Shown: positions 10,272-21,929 of the stretch, piece by piece
Layout of the letters: each line of letters opens with the position of its first letter
How positions within the stretch are numbered: position 1 is the stretch's first letter
NCBI GenBank assembly: GCA_963965975.1
Contig: OZ014420.1
Span: 4,428,001 to 4,492,000 of the forward strand
Reading direction: 5' to 3'
Origin: Xestospongia bergquistia
Taxonomy: Eukaryota > Porifera > Demospongiae > Haplosclerida > Petrosiidae
DNA: 64,000 nucleotides
Notes under the pieces: generated by a model
The model's input: only the letters and a program-made list of their open reading frames with translations
Told to the model about the DNA's origin: nothing
The model's database searches: none
Program-made: the position numbers and the translations under genes

Positions 10272-11938
10272 TATACATGTATACTGTATAATAATATAAC
10301 TATATAACTTATATAGTAACTATGGCTGTATTGTTTATTTAGTGTTTTGTCATTATGATGTAATATTGTTTACATAGTGTATCTTTTAAGTGAGTACTTA
10401 GTTACTGTCTGACTAACATCTATATAGTGAAGAATTATTGTGCTCGGTTTGTACTTAATTGATTTTGTACTATTATTTAAAAGATATTTATTGTTGTGTT
10501 GAATTATAACCCAAAAAAGTTATTACAACGTAATTAAAATAATTCCTGTTATTTGTAACAGCTAATGAGGTTTTGAATAAGCTCAGCCCCAAATAACACA
10601 TTTTTAATTTACTTGCATATCATTATATTTTCAGACAAATTCTATCAGAGCCACACTTCACTCCAGATAGTAACATATCTGTATTTGAACTGCCAAGTTT
10701 ACCAATTAAGAAACTTAAAATGGAGGTAATGTAAGTGATAATTTGACCAGTACCATGGTCATGTATAATGCTGTGTACTTTAACAGTTTGTTCGATATCG
10801 TTATTTTGTAGATATTTATGATCTTGACATTAGAAATATTTGAGTGTTTCATTTGTTCCATGAGCATAAGAAACTCTATATTAAAGAACAGGCTTCAAGT
10901 TTTATAATACATATACAATGTCTACCTCCATGATCATGATAGAAATAGATGTCATTGAAGGTATTAAGTTGAAATAATCATACATTCATGATGTTTATTT
11001 AATGCTTAATCTCATTTTAATTGATTTACTAACATAGATTGAACCTTTAACTGGTCTAGAGTTTTATATCAACTTCAAGTGAAACTATTAGAAAAGGTAA
11101 ATATATAATATTGTATGAGAAATGTTTGATCAATACTATATGTGTATATATCAATGTAGTGTTTATAGATGTTGTTTTAATCATATAATGATATTATTGA
11201 TCCATTAATATTTCTTATTTATAGATGGTACACAATTATGGAGAGTTCACAGACACAAAGGACTTATTCATGGATTACTCTTCCAAACTACTTACACTAC
11301 AATTGAAGAGCTGGTAAATCATCATGTATTTTAATATTGTTTTGATCATCTATTTACTTGATGTAGAGAAATGGTATGATTAGTTATTGGATTGTTTTAA
11401 TTACAATTTAGTAATAGACAGAATTTGTATTTGTAAGTGTAACCTACATAATACTAATAATTTTTTCTTATTCAATTGTAAATAGGCTACTCCTGAACTA
11501 TCTAAAATTGTTAATCTCCATATTGAAGTTGACTACAGTACTGTTATTCTAATACATGGTATAGTGTATCTTAATATTATCTTATGTATATACACCCACA
11601 ACGTTAGGTGTGCTTTCACATTTTCAAGGTATGGTTTCAATTGCTGCCCTTGAATTACATAACCTCTTACCGGACATATTGGCACTGCCTTTATGTAAAC
11701 TGTGTTTAATTTTTTAAAATGTTAATGTCAAATCTTTACTATAAAATATAATGTTTTTAGTGATTGTTAATAAATAAACATTGTAACACGAACCCAATGC
11801 ATCAAAAAAGGACAGTTATGCTGTTTCCCAGCAGATCCTGTGAAAACAACTTTATCACATATTAATGACTTTATATATGAATTTGGAATTGGTACAAGTG
11901 AACAAAGTAGTTTCCAACAAATCTTCAAATGCAACTGA

Positions 11939-13544
11939 AGTAAGTTAATATCTTACAAATTTTTAAAATAGTCAGTACACATTCATACACACAAACACAC
12001 ACCCAATGCAAGACATATATGGCTAGGGTTCATGCACATAAGGAGTTTGACTGTTGAGTGCAAAAGAAGCTTGAAAACTCAAGATGTAACAGGATGTCCA
12101 AGTTAAACTAAGCTCACTAACAATCTGAGAGTCCACTTTCCATGCAACTATATTATTCAAGTCCATATTTCATCATATTGGTTGCAGACATCACCAATAT
12201 CGTGCTTATTGCCACTCAATGTTGACTGACAATGTTTATAGCATGGTGAAAGCAATTTTAGGGAGTTTGTGATTGCCAATATTGATGATCAGCTAAAAAT
12301 TAAGTTCAAAGGAAAAGTGGATATTTTTAAAAAAGTAGATGTGTCTAAAAAGATGAACTAATTAGACAATATACTGTAATAAACAGCTGATTAAAAGTTT
12401 CAGATTTCATTAAGAAAACTCTAAGGAAAAATGAGGATCTGAAACATTGGAAAGATATTGTACCTGTATTTTTCAACATGGTTATCTGCTTCAGGTGTTT
12501 GTACAGTTTTATTTTTTGTGATGAAGGAACAAAATTCCAGGCCTTGTTATTATGGTATTTTTCAATGGTGCTCATGGACATCTTACTAATTCAACATCTA
12601 TGCTTAACATCTCAGATTTATTCTTGAACAGTCCGAAAACTCTCATAAATTTCTTGTGACTATCTAGTGAGTAGACAGTAGATATATATCCACTCTTTTG
12701 TGTCCAAGTTGTGACTTGAATGATGGAACACTTAATAGTTGTGTTCTTTGTCTGGTGTCCTAGTAAGATACTGAATCTCAGCTTGGTAATAATAAAATAA
12801 TGGTTGTATACTCTTGATACCTTTTCTTTCAACTAAAGTTTAGATAACCTCTTTTGTCTCATTCATTGCCTGATCTGGTGGTGGATAATTATTGTTGTTA
12901 TTAAAGGATATAAGTTCATCATCTTGGGTTATGATTTTCATACAAGTGCAAACTGCTTAGAAAAGGTATTATGCCCGATAGTTTAAACCATTTGGCATTA
13001 AATCATGAATAGGTACATTAGAAAATGGGGAATTGAGAAGCAACACCACCTCTTCCTTATTAGTAATATATATAAATTCATAGCAAAACTTGGCACATGA
13101 CTGAATAAAGTAACTGATTCTTTTGAATGAAATTGTTGTGTTCTTTTCATTCTGTAGGATCAGTAATAATAATATCTGTTGAAGATACTTGATTTCTTCT
13201 ATTAAGTAATGTGTAATAAGTGCTCATCTCATGGTCAAAACTATTCTCTATTTTTTGCAAACTTCTGGTTTAATATTTCTTTATCATCTTTAGTCTAAAG
13301 AGGCAAATGATTGACATAAATACATTGTAATTTATAAAAATACCTTGAAGTGATCTATATACTAGTATTTAGCATACAAGTGTAGTAGTAAAAATTATAA
13401 TAGAATAATTATTGTCATAACTAAAACTATTGCAAATCACTTTAAATATTTATTATTATCCATACACTTGTACAAACCAGTGCCACAAGTATTGGTATAT
13501 AATAGAACACTGCTAAGAGTACAGCAAACATAGTCAAACAGTAG
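11939..13544. other. Intergenic, no gene recognised
   Basis: Two adjoining minus-strand open frames (12345-12581 and 12572-12832) overlap in different registers and might be a decayed protein-coding element, but no motif identifies them. The rest is AT-rich with no visible exon chain. Confidence 0.4.
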
Positions 13545-14060
13545 TAGCACCATCACATTGAGGAATGCTCTGAAGTATAGGTCAAAGTATCTTGTAACAG
13601 TGTGTTAGATAGTAACATGATTAGAATGGCAAACCATTCCAGTTCTAACCAGTTAGTTAACTGTTGTTTATATGAGTTAAATAACCACATATAGCAACAA
13701 ATACTACCAAATATTCTAAAAGGATAATCTGTGTAGTAATGAGAATGATCAGTAATAATTATATTAAATGGTTGAAGTAACATTATTGTTAGACAGTGAT
13801 CAACATATAGGACAAGAAAAATTTTTAAATTATAGCCACAAACAAGAAAAACATATAATATCTTATTATCCTACATATCATGTGTCTAGTCTTTATTTAT
13901 TAAATTAAACCATGGTTACATTACTTACTGGATGATAGATCAAAACTATGATCAAAACTAGTAAGATAGATCTCTGAATTAACTCAATTCCACACCAAAA
14001 TCCAAACTTTTCCTGAACGGCTCCTTAAATGCTAAACCCATCTTCTTCATAAAATAGTAC
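13440..14060 (-). pseudogene. Broken membrane-protein exons, copy 1
   Basis: Read on the minus strand, three exon-like blocks encode hydrophobic segments. The first carries GFWCGIELIQRSILLDL and ends at a GTAAGT donor near 13932. The second carries LLQPFNIIITDHSHYY and CCYMWLFNSY. The third carries FLNVMVLLLFDYVCCTL. Together they suggest four or more membrane spans at a C-terminus. A TAA interrupts the first block near 14028 and the same stop is present in copy 2, so the gene was dead before the block duplicated. The family is not identified. It resembles C-terminal multi-span regions of large invertebrate adhesion-type proteins, but weakly. Confidence 0.45.
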
Positions 14061-14142
14061 TTTTATAAACAAATTATGACATTAAATAGTTACTGATGTT
14101 ATTTATCATTGAGATAAGATATACCTTTGCTCTTATGCTAAT

Positions 14143-15000
14143 ACTTACACCCCAGACTAGGAGATAGGTAGATGTCTTTTGATCCCTGATCCAGAAGTTC
14201 AACGATGCTAGAGAAATAAAACAAGAGTAACAAGTAATGATCTATTGTGAGATATTATAAACTAGTAGCATATCTGTTAACTTATACCCCAGATTAGGAG
14301 ATAGGCAGATGTCTTTTGATCCCTGATGCTAAAGTCCAAGGACTCCATAGAAATAAAACATAAGTAATAAGTAACGATGTATTTTTAAATATTGTACACT
14401 AGCGGTGTGTGTTCTTAACTTATATTTCAGATTAGGAGATGGGCAGATGTCCTTTGATCCCTGATGAAGAAGTCCAAGGATGCTAAAGAAATAAAACATA
14501 AGTAATAAGTTACAATTTATTTTGAGATATTATACACAAGTAGTGTGTTTTGTTAACTTACACACCAGATTAGGAGATAGGCAGATGTTTTTTGATTCTT
14601 AATGTATAAGTCCAACAAAACTATAGAAATAACATAGAAATAACAAGTAATGATCTATTATGAGATATGGTAAACTATTAGTGTATGCTGTTAGCTTACA
14701 CACCAAATCAGGATATAGATTGATGTCTTGAGCCTGGTCCTGATGTCCAACAATACTATAGAAATAAAACAATGATAAAGAGTAATGATGTGATATGAAA
14801 TATTGTAAACTAGTATTGTATTGTGTTAACTTACATCCCAAATTGGTAGAGAAGTAGATGTCTTGAGTCTAGAGCCTGATGTCCAACAATGCTATAGAAA
14901 TGAAAGAGAAGTAATAAGTAATGATGTATCAAAAGGTAGTGTAAACTAGTAGCATATGCTGTTAACTTACATTCCAGGTTTGGAGATAGGTAGACGTCTT
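14143..15000 (-). repeat. 137-bp tandem array, each unit with an exon-like block
   Basis: Seven units start near 14143, 14281, 14418, 14556, 14695, 14830 and 14966, spaced 135-139 bp. On the minus strand each has an acceptor-like TTTCTATAG, a 56-59 bp block and a donor-like GTAAGT. The most regular blocks read like IVELLDQGSKDIYLSPSLG and ILGLLHQGSKDICPSPNLK. Others have shifted lengths or a mutated donor. It looks like repeated duplication of one small exon with its introns, upstream of the membrane-span exons on the same strand. Confidence 0.75.
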
Positions 15001-15641
15001 GCCACCAGAATATTAAATTATCAACATTACAGTTAGATGATTGAAGCTCTCTCAAACAATCTTACGATATTGGTATGTTTGTAGTTCACAGGTGTTATTG
15101 GAGTGAAATATATAGTCAGTATATTTGCTAACTCACGATAATGAAGAATATGTAAGACTCTTGTATATTTAATATTGTGTTCTCTTACTGTGTGTTACAG
15201 GTTTGTTTTATGTTTGTAAAACTTGTTCACTAAATGTCTGTGTCAGCAGAAATAGTCTGGAGTTGGAACTTATTTGTAAGAATCCATTCTATTTTATGTT
15301 GCAAAGTTCTTTGTCAACATATATTCTCCAATTTACTATATAGATAAGAGATTAGTTAACTATTATGTTTTACACTTTGTTTGTCAGTAAGAACAGGCTC
15401 GTGATTTATAGCTCCATTTTTTAATTGACAATGTCTCTTATTACCTTAATATAAGGTACACATATAGATTGAGTATTAGTTTGTATATTAATAGTGTTTA
15501 TATGCTACTGTTACTAGCAACTGATTAAGATAGAAACAAAAAGGAATTTCAATTAAATCAATTCGCTATTGTTGTGTTCTCTCTTTCTTCATAAGATTAT
15601 ATTCTAGTCCTATCTCTTGGATAACAGTAAAAATATTTCAA

Positions 15642-15763
15642 ATGGTGCACACTCGATTGGTTATAACAACGTCCGACCGAACCGACAGAGAACAAAGCGC
15701 GAAAATGCATTCCAAACGCAGACCGGTAATGATCCTTCTGCAGGTTCACCTACAGAAACCTTT
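15642..15763 (-). rRNA. ITS1-like sequence and 36 nt of 18S 3' end, relic
   Basis: On the minus strand 15727-15763 is the very 3' end of 18S rRNA (the conserved CTGCAGGTTCACCTAC on the plus strand). Sequence at 15642-15726 is shared with copy 2 next to the same 18S end, so it is probably ITS1. Beyond 15763 the rRNA match stops abruptly, unlike copy 2, which continues for another ~240 bp. Confidence 0.7.
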
Positions 15764-15789
15764 TCACCACCATTGTCACAATCTTCATA

Positions 15790-16590
15790 GAGAAATGCTG
15801 TACTCACTGGCTGTACACTCTAAAACTGTTCTGGATAATTTATTACTTGTAGTTCTATGATAAGTTAACCTACTGTATCCACCTATTCCTTCATTGATAG
15901 CAATTCTGTATCTATACTTTTAAATGTTAGATTAATGACAATGAAATGATTAAATATGTTAAACCTAGTCAATTTATGATTGCAATTTATGAATTGCAGT
16001 GAATTCAGAGCCAGAACAGAATACCTTCTTCATTAAATGATGTAGCCTAACTCAATGTATCACTCAATGAATCGACCTTAGAGAGCTGTTTTGTTCCATG
16101 ACCCTATGTATGCCTGTTTACTTGAAATTTTAATAATATTATTCATGTTTTTGACTATTCATTAATGATATTATTTATTGTTCAAGTAGTTTTGTGCAAA
16201 ATGTTTTAACGTTAGAGTGTCACTATTAAAATATTTTTATTAATGAAACAGTTCACAATACACATTCATGTCACCAACAAATACATTTTATTCCTTTGGT
16301 TATGAACCTAACAACTAGTTATAAAACTTCTATTAGAACCTCAGTACCTTAGTATTAGCATACCAACTAAAATATTTTCATCCACCTTGGTCACAATGTA
16401 CTCGTTAAGGAACACTATACTCACTGGCTATTCTGACAAAACAATCTAGAACTGTGCTGGATGATTTAGTAGTTGTAGCTCTACGATAGGTTCACTTACT
16501 ATATCCATCTATTCCTTCTGAATAACAATTCTGTATCTATAATTTTAAATGTTAGATTAATGACAATGAATTGATTAAATAGGTTCTACT
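15790..16590. repeat. Internal direct repeat in copy 1
   Basis: About 170 bp at 15790-15960 (from ACTCACTGGCTGTACACTC) recurs, diverged, at 16420-16590. Copy 2 has only the second version, so the first fills the place where 18S sequence was lost. Confidence 0.6.
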
Positions 16591-16989
16591 TGATCAAATG
16601 ATGATATAGATTTACACCACAAAGTTCATACAATAAAAAAATCTTGTTAAATATAACAACATGATATTAAATATAAGAAGATATGATGATAATTGCATGA
16701 ACTTTAGTGATGAATATATTACTTTGTTAATTGTGTTTTTTAATTATTTAGAATCAGACAAGAACTAACTTTGCACTTGCTAAGAGAGTACATTATTTGC
16801 ATTTAATGTCTAGCTAGAAATGATACATCATAATATATTTTTCAAGTCTCAATTTGATCTTAGTGTCAAATGATTACATTATTCTTTTGAAAGAGTGAAA
16901 CTCCCTGCACTAAGGATCATTTTAAAATTGTATTATCTCTCTTAAATACTAATTAAAAGATTGTTGTCTTAATGTTTCTATGATTAAAT

Positions 16990-17490
16990 GCCATCTTGAC
17001 TTTGAAGATTTTTTTTACCAATTATTGTCCTCAAGTTAAAGAGATACACTCAGTCTTTACTTCAGTGGAATTTGTTTTCATAGAAACATGATATTGATAA
17101 AACTGGTATTATATATCTATTATTACTACAAAGAGGAGGAAACCAGTGACCATTCCGTTTTTTAAATTTCTGAATTGCAATTTTTCCATGAAAATCACAG
17201 AAATTAGGAAATGTGTCAGGTTTACTTAATCCTTGATAAGATTCTATTATCTATTATTCTGACTAATTTGGTAGTGCTGCACAGTTTTCACTGGCTTAGC
17301 TGCTGTCATAAGTCGTCCCAGCAATATTTCACACTTTAGATAGACAAATCTTTTGATATTGCCTTACAATTCTTTAAATAAACATGATGAAGTAAAGAAA
17401 AGTAGACTCAATGACACCAGTAGCAACAATGATTATGTTCCCATTCAACATGTAAGGTAGTTTATTTCTATCAGATTATTAAGCCAATTT
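16990..17490 (+). pseudogene. Dioxygenase exon 1-2 fragment in copy 1
   Basis: Clearly related by eye to 29090-29585 of the second dioxygenase gene, with the same exon 1, intron and exon 2 order. It contains AATTGTCCTCAAGTTAAAGA and TTTGATATTGCCTTACAATT. The frame is broken (shifts in exon 1, an early stop after LQFFK) and no later exons follow. It is a dead 5' fragment carried inside the duplicated unit. Confidence 0.75.
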
Positions 17491-18630
17491 TTTTAAAAAC
17501 AGTTATAGGCATTAATTCTTTAACTTTTTTCAGATATTATTTAGTAAATAAATAAGGTATAACTCATTAATGTCATATTACTTTAAAAACATGATTAGAG
17601 GATGGGGTATAGACAATATATATGATATACTCTTATAATTTTGGCCTCAATGTTAGCAAGGGTTTTCCACTTTAATATTTTTTATGTTTGAATATGAAAT
17701 TGCACATACCAACTGGAAGAAAACTTGTCATATAAATTGTAAGCATATGCAATGGACTAAACCAGTCTAAGAGTCATATGCCAATGAGATCTAGACACAA
17801 TAATAGGGCATGATATCAAATCAAGAGTGATCTTTTTATCATACTATTGCTGATTAGCAGTATGTTTATAATGGGAATACCAACAGACTTAAGGTTTGTA
17901 TACACATGCGTTGAATTTGAAGACTCTCCCAGTTTCATAGAAAAGAAGCTTGTAGAGACCACACCTGATACTCATGCTAGAATCACATCCCATATCCTCT
18001 TTCACTTTGTCCAATCAGTCATGTAGTTACTCTTTTGAACTGATTAGATCTAGATCAAGTTGGCAGGTACAATAAACAGAAGTATTAACAGTGGTCTCAT
18101 CTCTGTATAAAGCTAGAGTAGATTGGGCAATGATACATTTGGCTTGAGCTTAATCCAATGTTAGAACAACAATTGTGCTTGATATTCCAGCTACTGATAA
18201 TGATGGTATAGGCATTGAGTATACACCCATAGTAAAAACATGTTTGGTCTCTTCACTGACTTTATAGGGTTTTGATAATAGAGTTTATAATGATCCTTTA
18301 TAGTTTATCTGGTAATGAGAGAGAAGGACTATGGAAACATTGTGAGAATGTTTTATTGCTAGACAGTTTGGGAAAATGGAATTTATCAGGCAAATATATG
18401 TAAGCTGAAAGCAAACATCCATTTCTCCATTATTAATTCCATTACACTACTTTTATGTTGTTCCTAGACTCCACACAAATCCTTCCTACATTATAGACTT
18501 TAAAGCATAATTATAGTGTGCCATTTGTGTCAAAATTAAATATTATAATAATAGAAGTGACTCAGTACTGGCTGTGCATTGTAACCAATATATACATGGT
18601 ACACTCAAACATCGGGGTAGGAAATGGGGG
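17490..18630. other. Non-coding part of duplicated unit
   Basis: Shared almost unchanged with 23520-24650. No exon chain, RNA gene or element ends are recognised. Confidence 0.4.
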
Positions 18631-18662
18631 GCAGGTGGGGGGGGGGGCTGAAGCCCCCCCTG
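18630..18662. repeat. G-tract/C-tract hairpin
   Basis: A run of G residues, then CTGAAG, then a run of C residues forms a GGGGGGGCT/AGCCCCCCC stem with a two-base loop. The G side could also form a quadruplex. The structure recurs at 24651-24681 with a shorter G tract. Confidence 0.75.
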
Positions 18663-18786
18663 ATTTGCACTCAAGACTATGTATACAATAACCTCTTGAC
18701 TGAAGTGGATATTGAGTTAATTTTTGTACATTAACAATCAATTATGAAATTACCTACAAAGTACTATGACCCAAGAATCACTAAAA

Positions 18787-19300
18787 TAGCACCATCACAT
18801 TGAGGAATGCTCTGAAGTATAGGTCAAAGTATCTTGTAACAGTGTGTTAGATAGTAACATGATTAGAATGGCAAACCATTCCAGTTCTAACCAGTTAGTT
18901 AACTGTTGTTTATATGAGTTAAATAACCATATATAGCAACAAATACTACCAAATATACTAAAAGGATAATCTGTGTAGTAATGAGAATGATCAGTAATAA
19001 TTATATTAAATGGTTGAAGTAACATTATTATTAGACAGTGATCAGCATATAGGACAAGAAAAATTTTTAAATTATAGCCACAAACAAGAAAAACAACTAA
19101 TATCTTATTATCCAACATATCATGTGTCTAGTCTTTATTTATTAAATTAAACCATGGTTACATTACTTACTGGATGATATGGTAAAGCTATGATCAAATC
19201 TAGTAAGATAGATCTCTGAATTAACTCAATTCCACACCAAAATCCAAACTTTTCCTGAACGGCTCCTTAAATGCTAAACCCATCTTCTTCATAAAATAGT
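18787..19300 (-). pseudogene. Broken membrane-protein exons, copy 2
   Basis: Near-identical to 13545-14060 and carries the same premature TAA (plus-strand TTA at 19267-19269). The exon with the LLQPFNIIITDHSHYY segment is open for 107 codons here. It is copied decay, not an active gene. Confidence 0.45.
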
Positions 19301-19387
19301 ACTTCTATAAACAAATTATGACATTAAATAGTTACTGATGTTATTTATCATTGAGATAAGATATACCTTTGCTCTTATGCTAATACT

Positions 19388-19640
19388 TACACCCCAGACT
19401 AGGAGATAGGTAGATGTCTTTTGATCCCTGATCCAGAAGTTCAACGATGCTAAAGAAATAAAACAAGAGTAACAAGTAATGGAAGTAGATGTCTTGAGTC
19501 CAGTGCTTGATGTCCAACAATGCTATAGTAATGAAAGAGAAGTAATAAGTAATGATGTATCAAAAGTTAGTGTAAACTAGTAGTGTATGCTGTTAACTTA
19601 CATTCCAGATTAGGAGATAGGTAGACGTCTTGAGTCCTGA
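19388..19640 (-). repeat. Contracted 137-bp exon array, ~3 units
   Basis: One unit near 19388, a fused partial unit near 19485 and a last unit near 19596, against seven units in copy 1. The first resembles the first unit of copy 1 and the last the seventh, as expected from an internal deletion between units. Confidence 0.75.
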
Positions 19641-19722
19641 TTTTGATGTCCAATGATGATATAGAAATAAAATAGAAATTAAGAGTAATAATGTATTATA
19701 TAATGACATCACAATATTAGTT

Positions 19723-19790
19723 TGGTAGTATTACATTTGACAGCATTACATTTGACAATATTACATTTGGTAGTATTACATTTTGTATTA
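19723..19790. repeat. 15-bp tandem repeat
   Basis: Four to five copies of TTGGTAGTATTACAT and variants such as TTGACAGCATTACAT. It lies in sequence found only in copy 2. Confidence 0.75.
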
Positions 19791-20811
19791 TTATATTATA
19801 ATCCTAAGGTATCAGTTAACATTTATAGTTTTTTATAATTAACATACTTACCAAATAATAATTGCTTCATCTGAATATATGTGTGAGTGTGACTCAGAAA
19901 ATAAAGTAATATTGTTAAGTTATACAATGTGATATTAAATTTATGTACAACTACACTGATATCCAAACTGCATATCTTGAAGGATAAGAAATCATATTAT
20001 CAGTAATTAAATTGAGTGTATTGCAATTCAATTAATTAATTTTGTTACTGTGTGCTGTTATCCTACAAGACAAAAGCTTGGTAAGACTGGACATAATCTA
20101 GTATGTTGTATAAACATGAATATGAAAGAGGTGCATTTCAATGTTTATTATTATTAAGGAGATAGGATAAGTTCTAAAAAGGAAGAGAACACAACAATAT
20201 TAAGTTGAAATATGTTTACTTTCTTAATTATCACTCTAAGCTGTCCCTACTGACAATGATACATAAAGGTACAATATATATATTTAAATCGTCAATGAGA
20301 ATTTGTAGTATTTTAGTACCTGTAAATGCAGTAACATGATGTATCATTGAATATAATGAAGTCTTGATGAGTAGTGAGAAAAACCCTGATACAAATAAAT
20401 AAAAAAGTAAGATTAAAGTTCACTGACCCATTTTTTGTAATCTAGAGAAATTCTAACCTGTAATATTGATTGAATATTATACAACATTAACAAAATAGAC
20501 TCATTCTAGTATTACTTAGAACAGTGCTAGTATATAAACCTCAATCTGTTTATAATGATATATAAAGAGTAAAAGTTTAGCTAAACAGTGAGTAAAGACA
20601 ATATTAAATATACAACTGATATACTTCATTATGAAGGAGTTAACACTTAAATCTGTCCATTTATTCTACTTGATTGATATCTGTGAACTAGAAATATATC
20701 AATCTTGTAAGGTAGTATGAGAGACCTTCAATTCTTCATTTCTTGTAACTGCAATGTCTGTATTTTAATATTATGGCGGAAAATTGTACATTCTCACGTG
20801 AATTCTAGCAT

Positions 20812-20905
20812 AGTATACTGAAGTAGTATACTGCTTAGTATACTATAAGCGAATTGAGTGAGTATACTAGGTATACTTTGTCAGTATACCACGTCAGTAT
20901 GCTAC
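20812..20905. repeat. Cluster of GTATAC palindromes
   Basis: Six exact GTATAC hexamers plus a GTATGC variant within ~94 bp, spaced irregularly. It ends ~20 bp before the point where copy 2 homology resumes (20925). Confidence 0.7.
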
Positions 20906-21559
20906 ACGTGTGCATGTACAGTTTGCCACCAGAATATTAAATTATCAAGATTACAGTTAGATGATTGAAGCTCTCTCAAACAATCTTACTATATTGGTAT
21001 GTTTGTAGTTCACAGGTGTTATTGGAGTAAAATATATAGTCAGTATATTTGCTAACTCACGATAATGAAGAATATGTAAGACTCTTGTATATTTAATATT
21101 GTGTTCTCTTACTGTCTGTTACAGGTTTGTTTCATGTTTGTAAAACTTGTTCACTAAATGTCTGTGTCAGCAGAAATAGTCTGGAGTTGGAACTTATTTG
21201 TAAGAATCCATTCTATTTTATGTTGTAAAGTTCTTTGTCAACATATATTCTCCAATTTACTATATAGATAAGAGATTAGTTAACTATTATGTTTTACACT
21301 TTGTTTGTCAGTAAGAACAGGCTCGTGATTTATAGCTCCATTTTTTTATTGACAATGTCTCTTATTACCTTAATATAAGGTACACATATAGATTGAGTAT
21401 TAGTTTGTATATTAATAGTGTTTATATGCTACTGTTACTAGCAACTGATTGAGATAGAAACAAAAAAGAATTTCAATTGAATCAGTTCGCTATTGTTGTG
21501 TTCTCTCTTTCTTCATAAGATTATATTCTAGTCCTACCTCTTGGATAATGGTAAAAAAT

Positions 21560-21925
21560 ATTTCAAATGGTGCACACTCGATTGGTTATAACAATGTCTG
21601 ACCGAACCGACAGAGAACGAAGCACGAAAATGCGTTCTGAATGCAGACCGCTAATGATTCTTCTGCAGGTTCACCTATGGAAACCTTGTTACAACTTTTA
21701 CTTCTTCTAGACGACGCAATTAGAACAACTTCTCGGAACATCCCGGGCGACCGTTGCCGGACGCCAAGGCTCCAATCCGAAGTTCTCACTAAACCGTCCA
21801 ATCGGTAGTAGCGACGGGTGGTATATACAAAGGGCAGGGACATAATCAGCGTGAGCTGATGACTCACACTTACTAGGAATTCCTTGTTCAAGATTGACAA
21901 TTGCAACCATCTATCCCCAGCACGA
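21560..21925 (-). rRNA. 18S rRNA 3' end with ITS1-like flank, partial
   Basis: Read on the minus strand, 21652-21925 is about 270 nt of the 3' end of 18S rRNA. It includes the plus-strand signatures CTGCAGGTTCACCTA, TCGGTAGTAGCGACGGG, AAAGGGCAGGGACATAATCA and TGATGACTC. Several conserved bases are changed (for example GGTATATACAAAG in place of the usual GTGTGTACAAAG). It is truncated and solitary, so it is a pseudogene fragment and not a working rDNA unit. The flank at 21560-21651 is probably the start of ITS1. Confidence 0.88.
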
Positions 21926-21929
21926 CAGA

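Larger units (their letters stand above)
7364..11938 (+). pseudogene. Unidentified multi-exon gene, interrupted and frameshifted
   Basis: Exon 1 (7364 to ~7449) opens MLVMGGSELNSEVNID. Exon 2 runs from ~7579 to 7864. Later exons are 10635-10725, 11060-11096, 11225-11313, 11486-11558 and 11835-11938. Exons 3-7 chain without a phase break and give blocks such as LWRVHRHKGLIHGLLFQTT and PELSKIVNLHIEVDY, ending at a TGA. Exon 2 cannot be read in one frame: about one shift is needed near 7610 and another near 7705 before LQERLNDRQSDLL. The latter part of exon 2 looks helical. The Ginger element sits in intron 2 and would be spliced out if the intron still works. I do not recognise the family. The second half loosely resembles RWD-type kinetochore proteins, but that is a guess. 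Confidence 0.5.
13545..18786. repeat. Tandem segmental duplication, copy 1
   Basis: A 5.24-kb unit whose start (TAGCACCATCACATTG at 13545) recurs at 18787, exactly where copy 1 ends. It contains membrane-protein exons, the ~137-bp array, an ITS1/18S remnant, a G/C hairpin and a dioxygenase fragment. Most of the unit matches copy 2 at roughly 95% or better by eye. Differences are array length and the rDNA part. Confidence 0.9.

Noticed and set aside
12345-12832. Two overlapping minus-strand frames as a possible retroelement
   Set aside because: No reverse transcriptase, integrase or other motif could be recognised.
13545-14060. AIG1/ADTRP-type multi-span hydrolase
   Set aside because: The HxxxxLLQPF pattern fits only loosely and the catalytic Thr/His context is missing.
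15642-15860. 72-codon frame starting MVHTRLVITTSDRTDRE
   Set aside because: It runs through ITS1-like and 18S remnant sequence, so it is not a protein gene.
21586-21910. Frames of 67 and 106 codons on the minus strand
   Set aside because: They are translations of the 18S rRNA fragment.
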